From contig JAJEKV010000140.1 in assembly GCA_021234155.1 (NCBI GenBank), positions 1,273,407 through 1,337,406 on the forward strand: DNA of 64,000 nt. The letters run 5' to 3'. A program made the position numbers and the translations under genes. Below, one piece after another: positions 32,840 to 44,164 of this stretch. Position 1 is the first letter of the stretch, and every line of letters starts with the position of its first letter. This DNA comes from Isoetes taiwanensis. Taxonomy: Eukaryota; Streptophyta; Lycopodiopsida; Isoetales; Isoetaceae. The notes beneath the pieces were generated by a model. That model did no database searches, was not told the origin of the DNA, and was given only the letters and a program-made list of their open reading frames with translations.

Positions 32840-34888
32840 TATCGCGGCGGCCTTGAACATTTCTCTTGCCCAACTCGCGGCAAAGTAGATTTTTGTATCA
32901 AGTAAAAAAGGATCTCAGTTATGGGCTTGCAAAATTGAATTAAATGTGTCTAAGTTGGAGAACTATAATCTTCAAATTATTTCCTAAAAAAACTCAAAAG
33001 CCATGCTTTTGGCCGCCGCAACCATTTGTTTTGTTCTATTCCACTTGCAAATGAAAAATGACATTACCTAAGATATTTTAGATATTACCATCCTTGGATA
33101 TAATAATTGGACTTCAACTAGATCAATAGGGAAAACATGCAGGAGTTGAACCTATATTCTATGCCCATGGGATAAAAAGTTGTTGCTTTTAATTATGGGG
33201 GCATTAACATAACATCTAACAATGTTTGCATGCCACGGAGCAAGGGGGCCTTAGCATAACATCTAACAATAACATCTAACAATGTATTGAGTTAGGAAAC
33301 AATGTATTGAGTTAGGCATTCGATTGTTTATGTGAAATTGCAATGACTAATGAAATCCATGTTGCATCACTATACCTTTAGCAAATGTTGAGTGGAGAAG
33401 ATGATATGAACAACAAAACACTATGGAGAGAGGAGGAGACGCAGCAAGCAACAGAGGAGCAAGAAACTTGTGTCTATATGTAATGGTCTTGTCATACCCC
33501 ACAAAGGCATCCCTTAAAAATAACATAAGATCTTTAAAGAGATTTCCAGGCTCCTTCATTCCTATCCTCTGCTTCGACATTTTTTGCATGCCACAGCGTG
33601 ATGATAAAATTCAATAGGGCTAAGACCAGCCAAGAAAGAACTTCCGTTTAGTCCTTCATGTTCCTTTATGTTTTTATTGCCTTACCTTCCTATCTGTCAT
33701 TTAATGGTTTTTTATTTACATGATATGGTTGCTTGCAGGCATTGCACCATCATTTCGTGTTCTTTTCGTGGATTTTATGACAAGGTTAGAACTGGAACTT
33801 TGGCATCTCTAAAAAATTGTTGTTATTTTATCACTAGAACATCCATTAATTTTGGCACTTCTTGAATCCAAAGGTATAACTGGACTTTTCTTCAAGAAGC
33901 ATTGTTCAGAGTCACTTGTCAGATCATAAGCAAACAGTAACCAAGATGAGGCTTCTTCAAACATGTTTGGTTTTGTCTATTTTCTGTCAGTCTTATAAGC
34001 AAAGAATAACCAACATACACACAGGAATAAATGCAGTTCTATTCTTATCCTGCAAGACCTATCCAGCAAGACCATAAGGAAGTTCCAGCAAAGCATTCTC
34101 CTTGAACGTTTCATGCCTAAGCACTGGATTCGAGATATGAAACTAGATTATCAAATCCATGTTTAGTCAAACCTGATAAGAGGAGCTCCTTTTTTATTAT
34201 TTGATTCGATTATCCAAGCTTCTCCTTAGCCGCTTTCAAGCTTTATGAGAACAAATGGAATACTTGAAGTATCGAACTGGCCATAGCCACAAAAGGACTC
34301 ATGCTTTCTTGCATTTTTTTCATAGCTCTTAAACTCATAAGTAACTCATTCCCAGATTTGCTCAGTGTCCATGCCACGAGAATCATATGCAGCATTCAGC
34401 ACCAAATGCACCAAATGCGAAGCCTGTAGATATTGCACAGACTTATCTCTCAGGCAAAAGCCCTCTAACAACTATTGTAGACTAAAATCTGGCAGCTACC
34501 AGCACATTTGGCTAATTTTATCTTAGCATCTGGTATATCCAGGTAAGATCACAGTATATCGCTTGGTGCCAAGGCCTTCGGCCAAAAACCAAGGAACCCT
34601 ACACTTAACCTTTGATATCTTTTCAACAAAGCTTGCCCTTTGGTTTTGTAAGTCGGCACATTGAAAACGTCTTCTATCAGACTCCATCTCCCCACCAAAA
34701 GTTTGCAAAAAAAAAGCCTTCCTGCTTCTGCCGAACTCGCCAGAAAATAAATCGTCGCAGAAGATTGCAGATAAGCGAATATGTAGCATAATAACAGTGG
34801 GTTTTCTTTGTGTTTTTGTACGCTCATGATTTCGTGATGTATTCAAATGGATGTACTAATGTGTACATCTAGAGTGCACCATTTCTGA
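32840..34888. other. Intergenic, no gene
   Basis: No coding sequence I can support. It begins with the motif shared with 20951. Confidence 0.4.
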
Positions 34889-35087
34889 GCCATTGATTTT
34901 AGCCTCTTTTTTTTCAATGGTCAACAACCAATGGCTCACAACAAAAGCCCTTTTTTTGTGCGTGTGGTGCATAATGGGCACATGAAGGGCCATTGATTTT
35001 ATCCTTTTTTTTCCAACGGTCAACAACCAATGGCTCACAACAAAAACCCTCTTTTTGTGTGTGTGGTGCATAATGGGCACATGAAGG
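34889..35087. repeat. 100-bp tandem duplication
   Basis: Two head-to-tail copies (34889-34988, 34989-35087) of a unit beginning gccattgatttta and containing ggtcaacaaccaatggctca and ggtgcataatgggcacatga. They differ at a handful of positions. Confidence 0.85.
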
Positions 35088-36610
35088 GCTTGAAGGGCGC
35101 ATATAGTGCAGTTTGCCTGCTGGCAACACATTTCTTATCATAACTTTTGATCTAGAGCTCTGTTTGAGATGATTTTTATTGCATTGGAAAGCTCTCTCCG
35201 AGATCTTTTTGACAGTGTATGATATGGATATATTTGGTAGGCTAAAACAGTTATCTATGCTAAAACAACAATTTGTCGGCCGGGTTTGGTAGGCTTTCAC
35301 ATCCTACCATCTGATTAATACAGGATTGGATATTGTTTTATGGCTCATTCCAAATGAAACTTGCAAAAAATTACCATGCATTTTTAGATTTTGAGGCAGT
35401 TATTAAGCAAATTCCAAGGCTTCTAGATCCTTGTGCTAACAAGCAGAAAAGTTTCCCACTTTGGTTTCTCACCACAAGAATCCATGGAGGCCAAAGGCTG
35501 CTGTTAAATTCCAGTTGAAAAATGTTTGTGTATGGGTGTTGCAAACTTTATGACTTTCAGAATAATGGGATAAATCTGCTCTATCTTTATGGTAACTTTT
35601 ACTTATGTTCTATTTGTTTTATTGTGATCAAATTCAAAAGCTACAGGTGATGAAAGCCTTAAATGAATTCTAGTTTTCTTCTGGTTTGAATTCTACAATT
35701 TTTGTCACACCGGGAGGGGACGTCCCTAAGGCCCCGAAGGGGCTAAATTTTTTTTTTTGCAACACAAACCATTAACATCCAACATATAAAAATTAAATCT
35801 CCCAACACATAACAACCATTGACATTAACAACCACACATAACTACCATTGACATTAATTAACACAACCGTTGGGTCCAACATATTTAATTAAAATCCTCC
35901 TTAAACCCCCTTTAGTTTGGGTGGATATTCACACGGGGGGTGACGTAGAGCAGCGAGAGCCCTCATAATTGTATTTTGCACGTACGAAATCAACACCATA
36001 TAGTATTCCGCTTGAAATCTTATAGTATTTTGCGAATCTTGTTATACAGTATAGCAAATTTTGTACTTGCATACTCCACAAATGAGGAACTTTACGTACG
36101 GTGTAGATTAAGGAATAATGGGTGAATATGCCTATCCAACAGCTCTTGTTGCCCAGAGTCATCCCCCGTGTGAATATAGATCCAAACCAAAGCAAAGCGG
36201 CAGACTCTTCTCTGGGGGATTCCTCTTTTGGATCTTCCCGTCTCTTTGCAAGAAGGGAGACATTTTCCGCCATGCAGATTCGGAATAGCCACATTGTATG
36301 TTTTTCAGAGATCTGGAAGGAAATATTTAGTCTTGATCTGGTAAAATAGAAAACAACCTTGATCGCCATGGCTATGGAGTTTAGCCAGAAAGGAAGAAAA
36401 GTGAATAGATATGGATTGCAGAGCACGAAAGGGAAAGAGGAAACCTAGCAGGGCCGGAATTGAGCAGGGCGGCTATTAATGGCTTTGCTTTTTTTTTTTT
36501 TTTAAGTTTTTTTTTTAAATGAAAACTTACACATGTCCCTCCTACGTTTTTTTCTGGCGAAAAAATATTAGGTCCAAACAAAAAATACAACTGCCTTATA
36601 TATGTTTAGA
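35088..36610. other. Intergenic, no gene
   Basis: No gene is recognised. A small GC-rich hairpin (gggacgtccc, ggccccgaaggggc) lies at about 35716-35744, and a T tract at 36488-36504. Confidence 0.4.
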
Positions 36611-36776
36611 TAGGAGGATTAATCCCTAATAAGCATGCAAAATTTACCATATCCAAACGAATAAGTTGTTTACAATCTTTGATTCATAGTGTGTAGATAA
36701 CAACCAAATTCAACAATTTAAAATTGAAGTATTCTCCAGCTAAGAAAACATTGTTTACAACAAAAATTAAAATTGT
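36611..36776 (+). repeat. Detached duplicate of the PKS 3' end
   Basis: ataggaggattaatccctaa through gataacaac.aaattcaac to acaaaaattaaa matches 38279-38440 with only two or three mismatches. The match reaches the stop codon of the PKS-like gene and ends there, so this is a stray copy of that gene's 3' flank. Confidence 0.8.
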
Positions 36777-37149
36777 TGAAGTTGGTTTACATTAGTAAAT
36801 GTGAAATTTTGGTCTTTTATCTTCCCTTCAATACAGTAATATTTCATTCTATTTTATAAAGTTAGATGAATTTTGTGGGCTGTCATGTTATAGATGAATT
36901 TTGTGGGCTGTCATGTTACATGACACGCACAGCAACACACACACATACATACGCAGACACAATTAATGGTGCAAAACATTTCTTCTTGCCATTAATACAG
37001 ATCGTTAGGAACAGAATACTGCAGAAGCTGAACTCCGACTCTACAGTTTAATGCTTCTTTAAAAAACGATGCTCCAGAATCCTTCGCCTCTGAACCACCA
37101 TCACTTTGGGCTCACCAGAATCGTTTGCACCATGAATCTAGCACAAGTT

Positions 37150-37905
37150 TTTTCAATAAATTTTCTATTTTTAGACTAAGGTGCTTATCCATGAGCATTT
37201 AGAACATTCTAGGACTATCTAGAACATCCCATTTTTTTTTTTTTTTTTTTTGCAAAGTTTCAAAGAAACTTTCTATTTTTTGACTAAGGTGCCTACCCAT
37301 GACCATCTGGAACATTCCAGAACATTCTATTTGACTGTATAAGAAGTTTCAAAAAACATTCTAGTTTTAGACTGAGGTGCTTATTGAGCATGTAGAACAT
37401 TCTATTTTGGCTCCTTGCAAAGTTTCAGAAAAACTTTCTATTTTTAGATTGAGGTGATCACCCTGAGTATCTAGAACATTCCAAAATATTCCACTTTGGC
37501 TCCTTGCAAAGTTTCAAAAAAAACTTTCTATTTTTAGATTGAGGTGCTTACCCATGGGCATCTAAATCATTCTAGAAGATTTTAGAGCTATCTAGAACAT
37601 TCTAGTGAGAAGTTCCAAAAAACTTTCTATTTTTGGACTAAGGTTCTCTCCAGGAGAATCTGGAACATTTTAAAACATTCTATTTTGAGTGTTTGCAAAG
37701 TTTAATAAAACTTTTTATTTTTGAACTGAGGTGCTTACAACGTTGCTATATTTAGAATCCGGTCCTTACCCATGAGTATCTAGAATATTCTATTTTAAGT
37801 GTACAAAGTTTGAAAAAACTTTCTATTTTTAGTTTGAGAAAAACATTCCAGGACATTTTAGAAGATCCTAGGGCTATCTATAACATTTCAAAACATCCTA
37901 GACAT
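37150..37905. repeat. Degenerate minisatellite (period about 80-110 bp)
   Basis: About eight units share gcaaagtttcaaaaaaactt, tctatttttagactgaggtg, cttacccatgagcatctaga and acattctagaacattc, with variable spacing and a T20 run in one unit. Confidence 0.75.
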
Positions 37906-37959
37906 TCTTGAATTGATTAGGCCTCACCCTTAATTATATGTGAACTTTAAATTATTTTA

Positions 37960-38070
37960 ACAAACTAATACTTGGCTTAGTGGTAAGTGTTTTTTTTTTG
38001 TGTGTGTGTTGGGGGGGACAGGTTTAAATCCCCCACACTAAATAAAAAATTTTAAAGCCCCTCCAAACAG
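37960..38070 (+). mobile_element. tRNA-derived SINE head
   Basis: A perfect A box TGGCTTAGTGG (37973-37983) and a B box GGTTTAAATCC (38021-38031, one mismatch), 37 bp apart. Poly(T)/TG slippage lies between them. Confidence 0.55.
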
Positions 38071-38164
38071 AAATGGAGGGAGAGGACGGAGGGTCGAGAT
38101 GGCACCACGTAGAGCCACCTTAACCGTCGATGGGACGTGGAATACAGACTCATGGATACTATTT

Positions 38165-38435
38165 CTTTATAATATAGCAGGATTAATACTCAATAAGCAT
38201 GCAAAATTTCTTTATTATATAGGAGGATTAATACTTAATAAGCATGAAAAATTTACCGTATCCAAACAAATAAGTTATATAGGAGGATTAATCCCTAATA
38301 AGCATGCAAAATTTACCATATCCAAACAAATAAGTTGTTTACAATCTTTGATTCATAGTGTGTAGATAACAACTAAATTCAACAATTTAAAATTGAAGTA
38401 TTCTCCAGCTAAGAAAACATTGTTTACAACAAAAA
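38165..38435. repeat. Short tandem units in the PKS 3' flank
   Basis: Three imperfect copies of ggattaata(c/t)..aataagcatg(c)aaaatt occur within 38175-38315; the last is continuous with the 3' flank of the PKS-like gene. As the gene is on the minus strand, these lie in its 3'UTR or just beyond. Confidence 0.65.
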
Positions 38436-39643
38436 TTAAACCTTTCTGAGGAGCACGGATTCAACACTGATACCAGGGCCATAGCCAATGGCAACACCAA
38501 ATTCATTGCTAAACCCATTTTCCCTGAGGTGATGGATAACAAACAAGAGGGCAGCACTGCTAAGATTACCATAAGAAGCAAGGACATCTTTACTAGCCCC
38601 AAGTTTGGACTCATGAAGCCCTAATTTTTTCTCCAGCTTGGAAAGGGCATCAGCAGTGCCAGGGTGGACAGCCCAGAAGAGGTCATTGTTGGAGGGTTTG
38701 TGCTCAAAGGGGGCCAAAAGCTTGGAAATTATGCCTTCCACATTGTTGCAAAGCAGGGCAGGGACATCCTTGACATAGTTGTAGTATAGGCCCTGCTCTC
38801 TGATATGGGCCAAAAGGGCTCCATCACTGTCAGGAAGAATGGTCTGGACACTGGAGCAGATTTCTAAGATGGGTTTCTCAACACCCTCCAGAGGGTCACT
38901 TCCAACAACAAACACAGCAGCTCCATCTCCAAGAAGTGCTGAAGAAATGAGGCCATCAGGGTGGCTTTCATGAGGAGCAAGGAATGTGTAGGCTGTAATT
39001 TCACTGCACACTACCAGAACCCTGGCCCCCTTGTTATTCTCAGCTAGATCCTTTGCAACCCTGAGAGCTGCAGCCCCTGCATATCCATCTTGATGGTACA
39101 TCATCACTCTGTTTGTCTCCAATGATAATCCTAACAACTTGATCAGAGTTAGCTCTATTCCTGGTGCCTTCAATCCGCTCATTGCAGAGCAGACTACATG
39201 TGTAATTTTATCTTTAGACTGCCCCCATTCGGCTATGGCTTTTAAGGCCGCCTCTTTTGCAAGCCTGGGCACCTCTACAAATGCAAAATCTTGCCTTACA
39301 TCTAACGACCTCTCTCCCGCAGTGCAGATTGACGGATTCGCCTTCAAAATCTCCTCGTTCAATGCAAAATGCCTTTTCTTAATCCCTGATTCAGCACCTG
39401 CAATACGCCCATTAAACCCAATTAGCATTTCGACACAGGGAATTCTAAAAAGGGATTCAAAACAGAGGAAATAGAAGCTTACTTACATATTTTTCGGAAT
39501 TTGTCCTTGAGCTCGGTTTTGTGGTCGGAATTGGTGATTCCGAACAAGAAATCGGGGTATTTGCTCTGCTCGATGACAGTGGGTGGATTGGCGGTGGCCA
39601 TAGCCAGGATTGTGGCAGGGCCATTTGCTCTGTTCTGCGCCAT
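38436..39643 (-). CDS. Type III polyketide synthase (chalcone-synthase-like), catalytic Cys replaced by Gly
   Basis: Two exons, 39643-39487 and 39397-38436, give 372 residues (CHS about 390). The 88-90 bp intron splits the Cys53 codon (T/GT) with gtaagt donor and tgcag acceptor, exactly the conserved CHS intron. The protein starts [20 protein letters not shown] and ends with the GFGPG-type loop ([13 protein letters not shown]). Counterparts of CHS Phe215 (F191), His303 (H297 in AVHPG) and Asn336 (N330 in YGNLSSA) are present. The nucleophile segment, normally VMMYQQGCFAGG, reads [12 protein letters not shown], so Cys164 becomes Gly157 (codon tcc/GGA, 39084-39086). Thr132, Met137 and Phe265 positions are also changed. 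No frameshift or stop occurs, so it looks expressed and selected. Classical condensing activity should be lost; a decarboxylase-like, scaffold or regulatory role is possible. TATAAA lies at 39741-39746. Confidence 0.9.
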
Positions 39644-39740
39644 GGAAGATTTTGAATGAGGAATCTGCGCTGCTGCTAGATTTTGGAGGGAGGATGAATT
39701 TGCAGCTGTTGTGGTGGAGTGTGTGAAGAAAGGCCCCAGT

Positions 39741-39746
39741 TTTATA
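39741..39746 (-). promoter_or_regulatory. TATA box of the PKS-like gene
   Basis: TATAAA on the minus strand, about 100 bp upstream of the ATG, in the context acgtataaaactgg. This is a normal plant spacing and leaves a 5'UTR of roughly 70 nt. Confidence 0.6.
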
Positions 39747-40184
39747 CGTTTAGAATAGCGAAGATTGTTGGGTTTGCACCATACCTTCAGCAGAAAGAGG
39801 TCAGCGTTGGCGTCCTCGTTCTCCTCGTGTTATTTTCCCGAGTTCCTAGTAGCTACCACTTAAGTTAAAGCCATATGTTTCAGGAAAAAACAAATGGTTT
39901 TTTATTTGGAATCGAAGTGTTTCTTTCGTGCGGTTCTTCCAATTGAAGTATTTTGGAACGCATAATGGTAAATGCTTGACTTTGTGAGAGGGCCGAATTC
40001 GATTGTTGCTTATGCTGGGTTCACATACAACCATCGCTAGAGAGCGGCCTTGTTTTGCCCTATGCTATTTCGTTAGAGATAATGTTCCAGGCCTTTACGC
40101 CGGTAAGGACGGGCGAGGACCTGGCGAGGCGCAGAGCTCGGGTCCGTCCACCCCGCGCGAAGGGCTCCGGGCGAACATTTTCTA

Positions 40185-40377
40185 ACGTAAAGTTGGGGGG
40201 GAGGATATTTCCTGCCACGTGGCGCCATCGTAGCCACACAACTCTGATTACTCCGTTATCAGCCAGCACCGGAGGAGATGAAGCCAGGCATCGGAGGAGA
40301 GGAAGCGGGCTGCAGCACATTATCTATTTTAAGATCGCTTATAATATGGAGAAATATCCTCCCCCCTAACTTTACGT
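40185..40377. mobile_element. 193-bp element with 28-bp terminal inverted repeats
   Basis: The left end acgtaaagttgggggggagg-atatttc and the right end gaaatatcctcccccctaac-tttacgt are inverted repeats with one mismatch. The interior is GC-rich with a G-box (gccacgtggc, 40215-40224). No clear target-site duplication flanks it, so the superfamily is undetermined. Confidence 0.65.
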
Positions 40378-43300
40378 GATGGCAGGTGACCGTGCGTGTA
40401 AAAGGGTGAGCCTTTTTACACGACAGTGATGGTTTTTACACCACAGTGATGGCACCTTCACTGCATGTGAACAGGCTCTTATCACTCGTTGTTGTGGAAG
40501 AAAAGCTGTGATTGCACATGAGCTAGTAATAGTTGCTATAATTTATGGCTCAACACCTAGCCTCCAAATTTACCTAGCCTCCAAATTTAACTAGCCTCAG
40601 ATGAGCTTTGCCTCCAAATTTACCTAGGCTCCAAATTTAATTAGTCTAAGATGAGCTTTGCCTAGCTTGCTTGCCAAATTTGCCTCCAAACAGCCTCAAG
40701 AATTCTATCACATCCATTTTCTTTTCTTTAACCGGCTTGCCCATTTCCCCCTACAACAATTCCTGCAATTCTAGCTTGTCCACGTGTATATCACATCATC
40801 AGAAATTTGACGTGGCATCATCATCATCGTTGGATTCCTTATTTTCTAATCACGCGGTCAGGAAAACTAAAAATCATATAGAAATTTTCCTTCAGCTTCT
40901 ATTTTGAAGTCTGGTGGGTCGAAAATCGAGCCCATTTTTTAGTTCAGCAAAATCTCTGAAACTCTCGATGTCGTTGCAGACAAAGATGGTCCAACTCTTG
41001 AATCTATCTTACTAGTTCTACTTCTCGTGCATGGTCGGCATTCTGCAACCTGAGCTGCTCCAACTCATCATATTTTTGCCTCGCACAGCCCTCTCGCGTT
41101 GAGCATGTTCACGGCCACACTGCTTTGCAAAGGATTTCACATTAGTAAGAGCAGACATGAGCGTTCTTATAAAGCTCTCAAAGGTGCAGTAGATTCCCAA
41201 ACATGCTTGCAATCCTGAAGAAATCCCTCATGTGCTAAATACTGAGTATTCAATCTGAAGATTCCCTCAACTGTAAGTTCTTTAGTCCCTCTAGATCCCT
41301 CAGATTTGTCTAAGGTCTCCTCACCTTTCCTTTGGGTACCTTTGCCTCATCTTCGTGGACGTTAAAAAAACTATTCTATTCTATTCTATTCCTTGGCTCT
41401 GCACTACTTTCTCCTTCATGCACCCCAGGAGTCAATGCAAATGGTTGTCATTGGGCATAATTAATCTCCAAGTCTGGTATTTCAAGACTTGGACGCGTAC
41501 AGTCTGACTTGTGTTGAAAATGTTTGTAAGGTGGTTGGTAGAGTCAAGAGTTCAGTTCGACATGATATTGATGCAGCAACCATCCATTGAATAAATTGAT
41601 AGCTAAATTACTTCCAGTACACCTAATCATATGATATAACTAATTTCATAATGTATAACATAAAGTTATGAGTTATGAACCCATGAGGTTTTCCTGTGAT
41701 TGGATAGTCATTGGTGAGCCTATCCATGAATAAACCCACGTTAACATATAGAAATCATAGCATTTCAACATCAATTCAATTGTATAGAAACTGTGATTTA
41801 ACATTCAATTTGTACATGATATATGCAAGGCCTTGGAATAGAGCTAGCATGCCTTAAAACTGCTTCGAGCTAAGGAGTTCATAGTTTGAGACTTGAAATT
41901 TAGTGATATGGCTATTTGAGCCGGCCCATGCTGTATGAGGAGCATGTAGTTCAACTAATGCCACAGTTCTATTGCGAAGCATTCGCAATAGAACCGCCAT
42001 TCTTTGGCAAGGGACGTTGCTATTTTGGGATCGCATCCCCTATATATGCTATTCATTTTCAGTTCTTCTCTCATCGGCGTTCTCTTGAGCTATTTTCTCT
42101 ACTCTATTCTGCTTCCCTCATCCCTCCCACCCTGACTTGGGGGGATTGAGACTTCTTTTCTTATTATCATTTCTTCCTTTTTGGTGGGATTCTGTAATAG
42201 TATCATTTTCTCGGCGTGGCACTGTAGCCTTCGAGATATGATACATTATTTTTTTTTTCTCTTGATGTGGTGATGTAGCCTCCAAGGCAGCACTAATCGG
42301 ATGTTTTTCCCGCGACGGCCATTCCGCAGACAGTTCCTGATTGGTCGGCTATTGTTTCTTTCTCGGCGTCGCCCTGGAGCCTCCGAGATTTATTATATTC
42401 TCTATGTTATTGCGCGTTGGCATGCCCCCTTGTTTAACGCTTTTAACTTTCTAACGGGTCATTCTCTTTTTGAGACTTTCCACTACAGGTTACTTCTTGG
42501 AGATCTCTCGGTTGTTAGAAGGTGCAGGGTCCAGCTTCTCCTTAGGGATGTATGGCCGTCATATATATTTATAAGCATTTTTTGGCCGAGGTATGTTGGG
42601 GGTCGAGCTTCAACCTTTGCGTGCTTCAACTGTTTTGGCGCGACTTATTCAAGTCGTCTCCAATTTAGTTCCAGTGCTGCAGGCATTCCTCGAGAGCGTT
42701 GGCGACCATTTCTCATTAGGGTTTTCCTCAAAAACCTGCAAGGGTGGGGTTTTTCATCCTGATGAGAAGCTGTCTCCAGTTCCTCTCACCTTTGCCTCTC
42801 TTAAGCAGTGGTTGAATTATACTTTGTCTTGTTGTTGTTTCACTTTCATCGTGCTCTCGATGATTGTCTAGTTTCGGAGCATATTCACTATTTTCAAACT
42901 TGTCTACGCGTAATAGGCGAATCAATTTGTACTCAATGATTTTACAAAGCTCAATGAGAACACCACTTCACCACTTCACTTCCAACATATGTTTTGTCTA
43001 GGACCTTGCCATAGAAGGACCGTTACAATCATATATAGGAACTAATTCCTTTTTGCTTGAAGGTAGATGGTGGATTCGTAAATAAATGTACTATATGCAT
43101 TCATTGCCGTTGGAAGAGACGATCAAGAATTACCCTCTCATATTATTATTAGTTTCTTTTCACTAGACTCAAATGCCAAAGAAACATTGACACACAAAAC
43201 AAACAAGCAATATTTAAGATGAGCCACCTTGCTACATATTCATCTTAGGTACTCCCATATGTATTTTAACTTGCACCTATGTTTGACATGCCCCGTGCTT

Positions 43301-44164
43301 AGTTTATTTTGATCTAATAAGAACTACAATTCTTATTTGTTCAAATATCTATATTAGCAAGAAATCAATTGCCTTGTAGTTGAAATTGTCTATCTTAATT
43401 GAATTTCCTATACATTTTGACAATCCAATGGCAATTACTATATTGACTTCATGATCTTATTACCATGGACCATCCATTTACATAAACATCTACATACTAA
43501 CACCAACATAATGCACTATTGTAAACCCAATAATATGCACACTTCATGAGCTATTGTTATACATTGTTTGATGCGCAATTATATGCTACTTCCATATTGT
43601 AATGTATAATAAATTTGCATAGGGACAAAATTGATTAAGAAAAAATCATTTAAAACAAGGGATTATCGAGATAATGTTCTTGCAACAATATAGAGGGCAA
43701 TTTTAGCATTTGGGAAGGAAGGAAGGAAAAAAGGAAGTATATTGTAACGTTCGCGGAGGCCAAACCAGTGTATAAGACAATACATGCAATATACCAAGCA
43801 GATAAAAACCACACCGGAAATACAAGTGATGGTCGATCTAGGCAAGGCAGAGGCATGCAAAACTTGTCATGGGCGATCTAGGCAGAAGCATGCAAATAGG
43901 CCAGGTAGGTGCGATAGCAAGGAGATGGTGGATCCAGTCTGGCATCTTGAGGCAACGCCATGGCGGTGTATCCTGAGGCAAGGCGATGGCCGATTTTGAA
44001 GTTTGAGAACCTGTTGAGAACCTGCAGGCATGCAGAACTGATGTGGCAAGGCAAGGGTATTCCAAAAAGGCAAGGGCGACTAACTATTTTGGAAACATCT
44101 TTGTGGGAAAAAAATCTTCATATAAATACCGTAGTCACCTTTTTCTCTTGCATGTTTTCGCGCA
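40378..44164. other. Gene-poor region with small repeats
   Basis: No gene is supported. Tandem words cctagcctccaaattta and agatgagctttgcct repeat at 40550-40665. Three spaced copies of tctcggcgt.gc.ctg.agcctc.gagat occur at about 42210, 42263 and 42361. The GC-richer stretch 42300-42900 has long frames but no recognisable motif. Confidence 0.4.
41353..41391 (+). mobile_element. 3' end fragment of the (TTCTA)n-tailed LINE
   Basis: cgtggacgttaaaaaaacta followed by (TTCTA)4 is identical to the 3' end of the LINE at 45061-45108. A very short copy. Confidence 0.65.

Noticed and set aside
37970-38035. tRNA gene
   Set aside because: A and B boxes present, but a T9/TG insertion in the anticodon region and no acceptor stem.
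42301-42871. Long plus-strand ORFs in a GC-richer patch
   Set aside because: Two overlapping frames, no recognised motif and no splice or promoter context.
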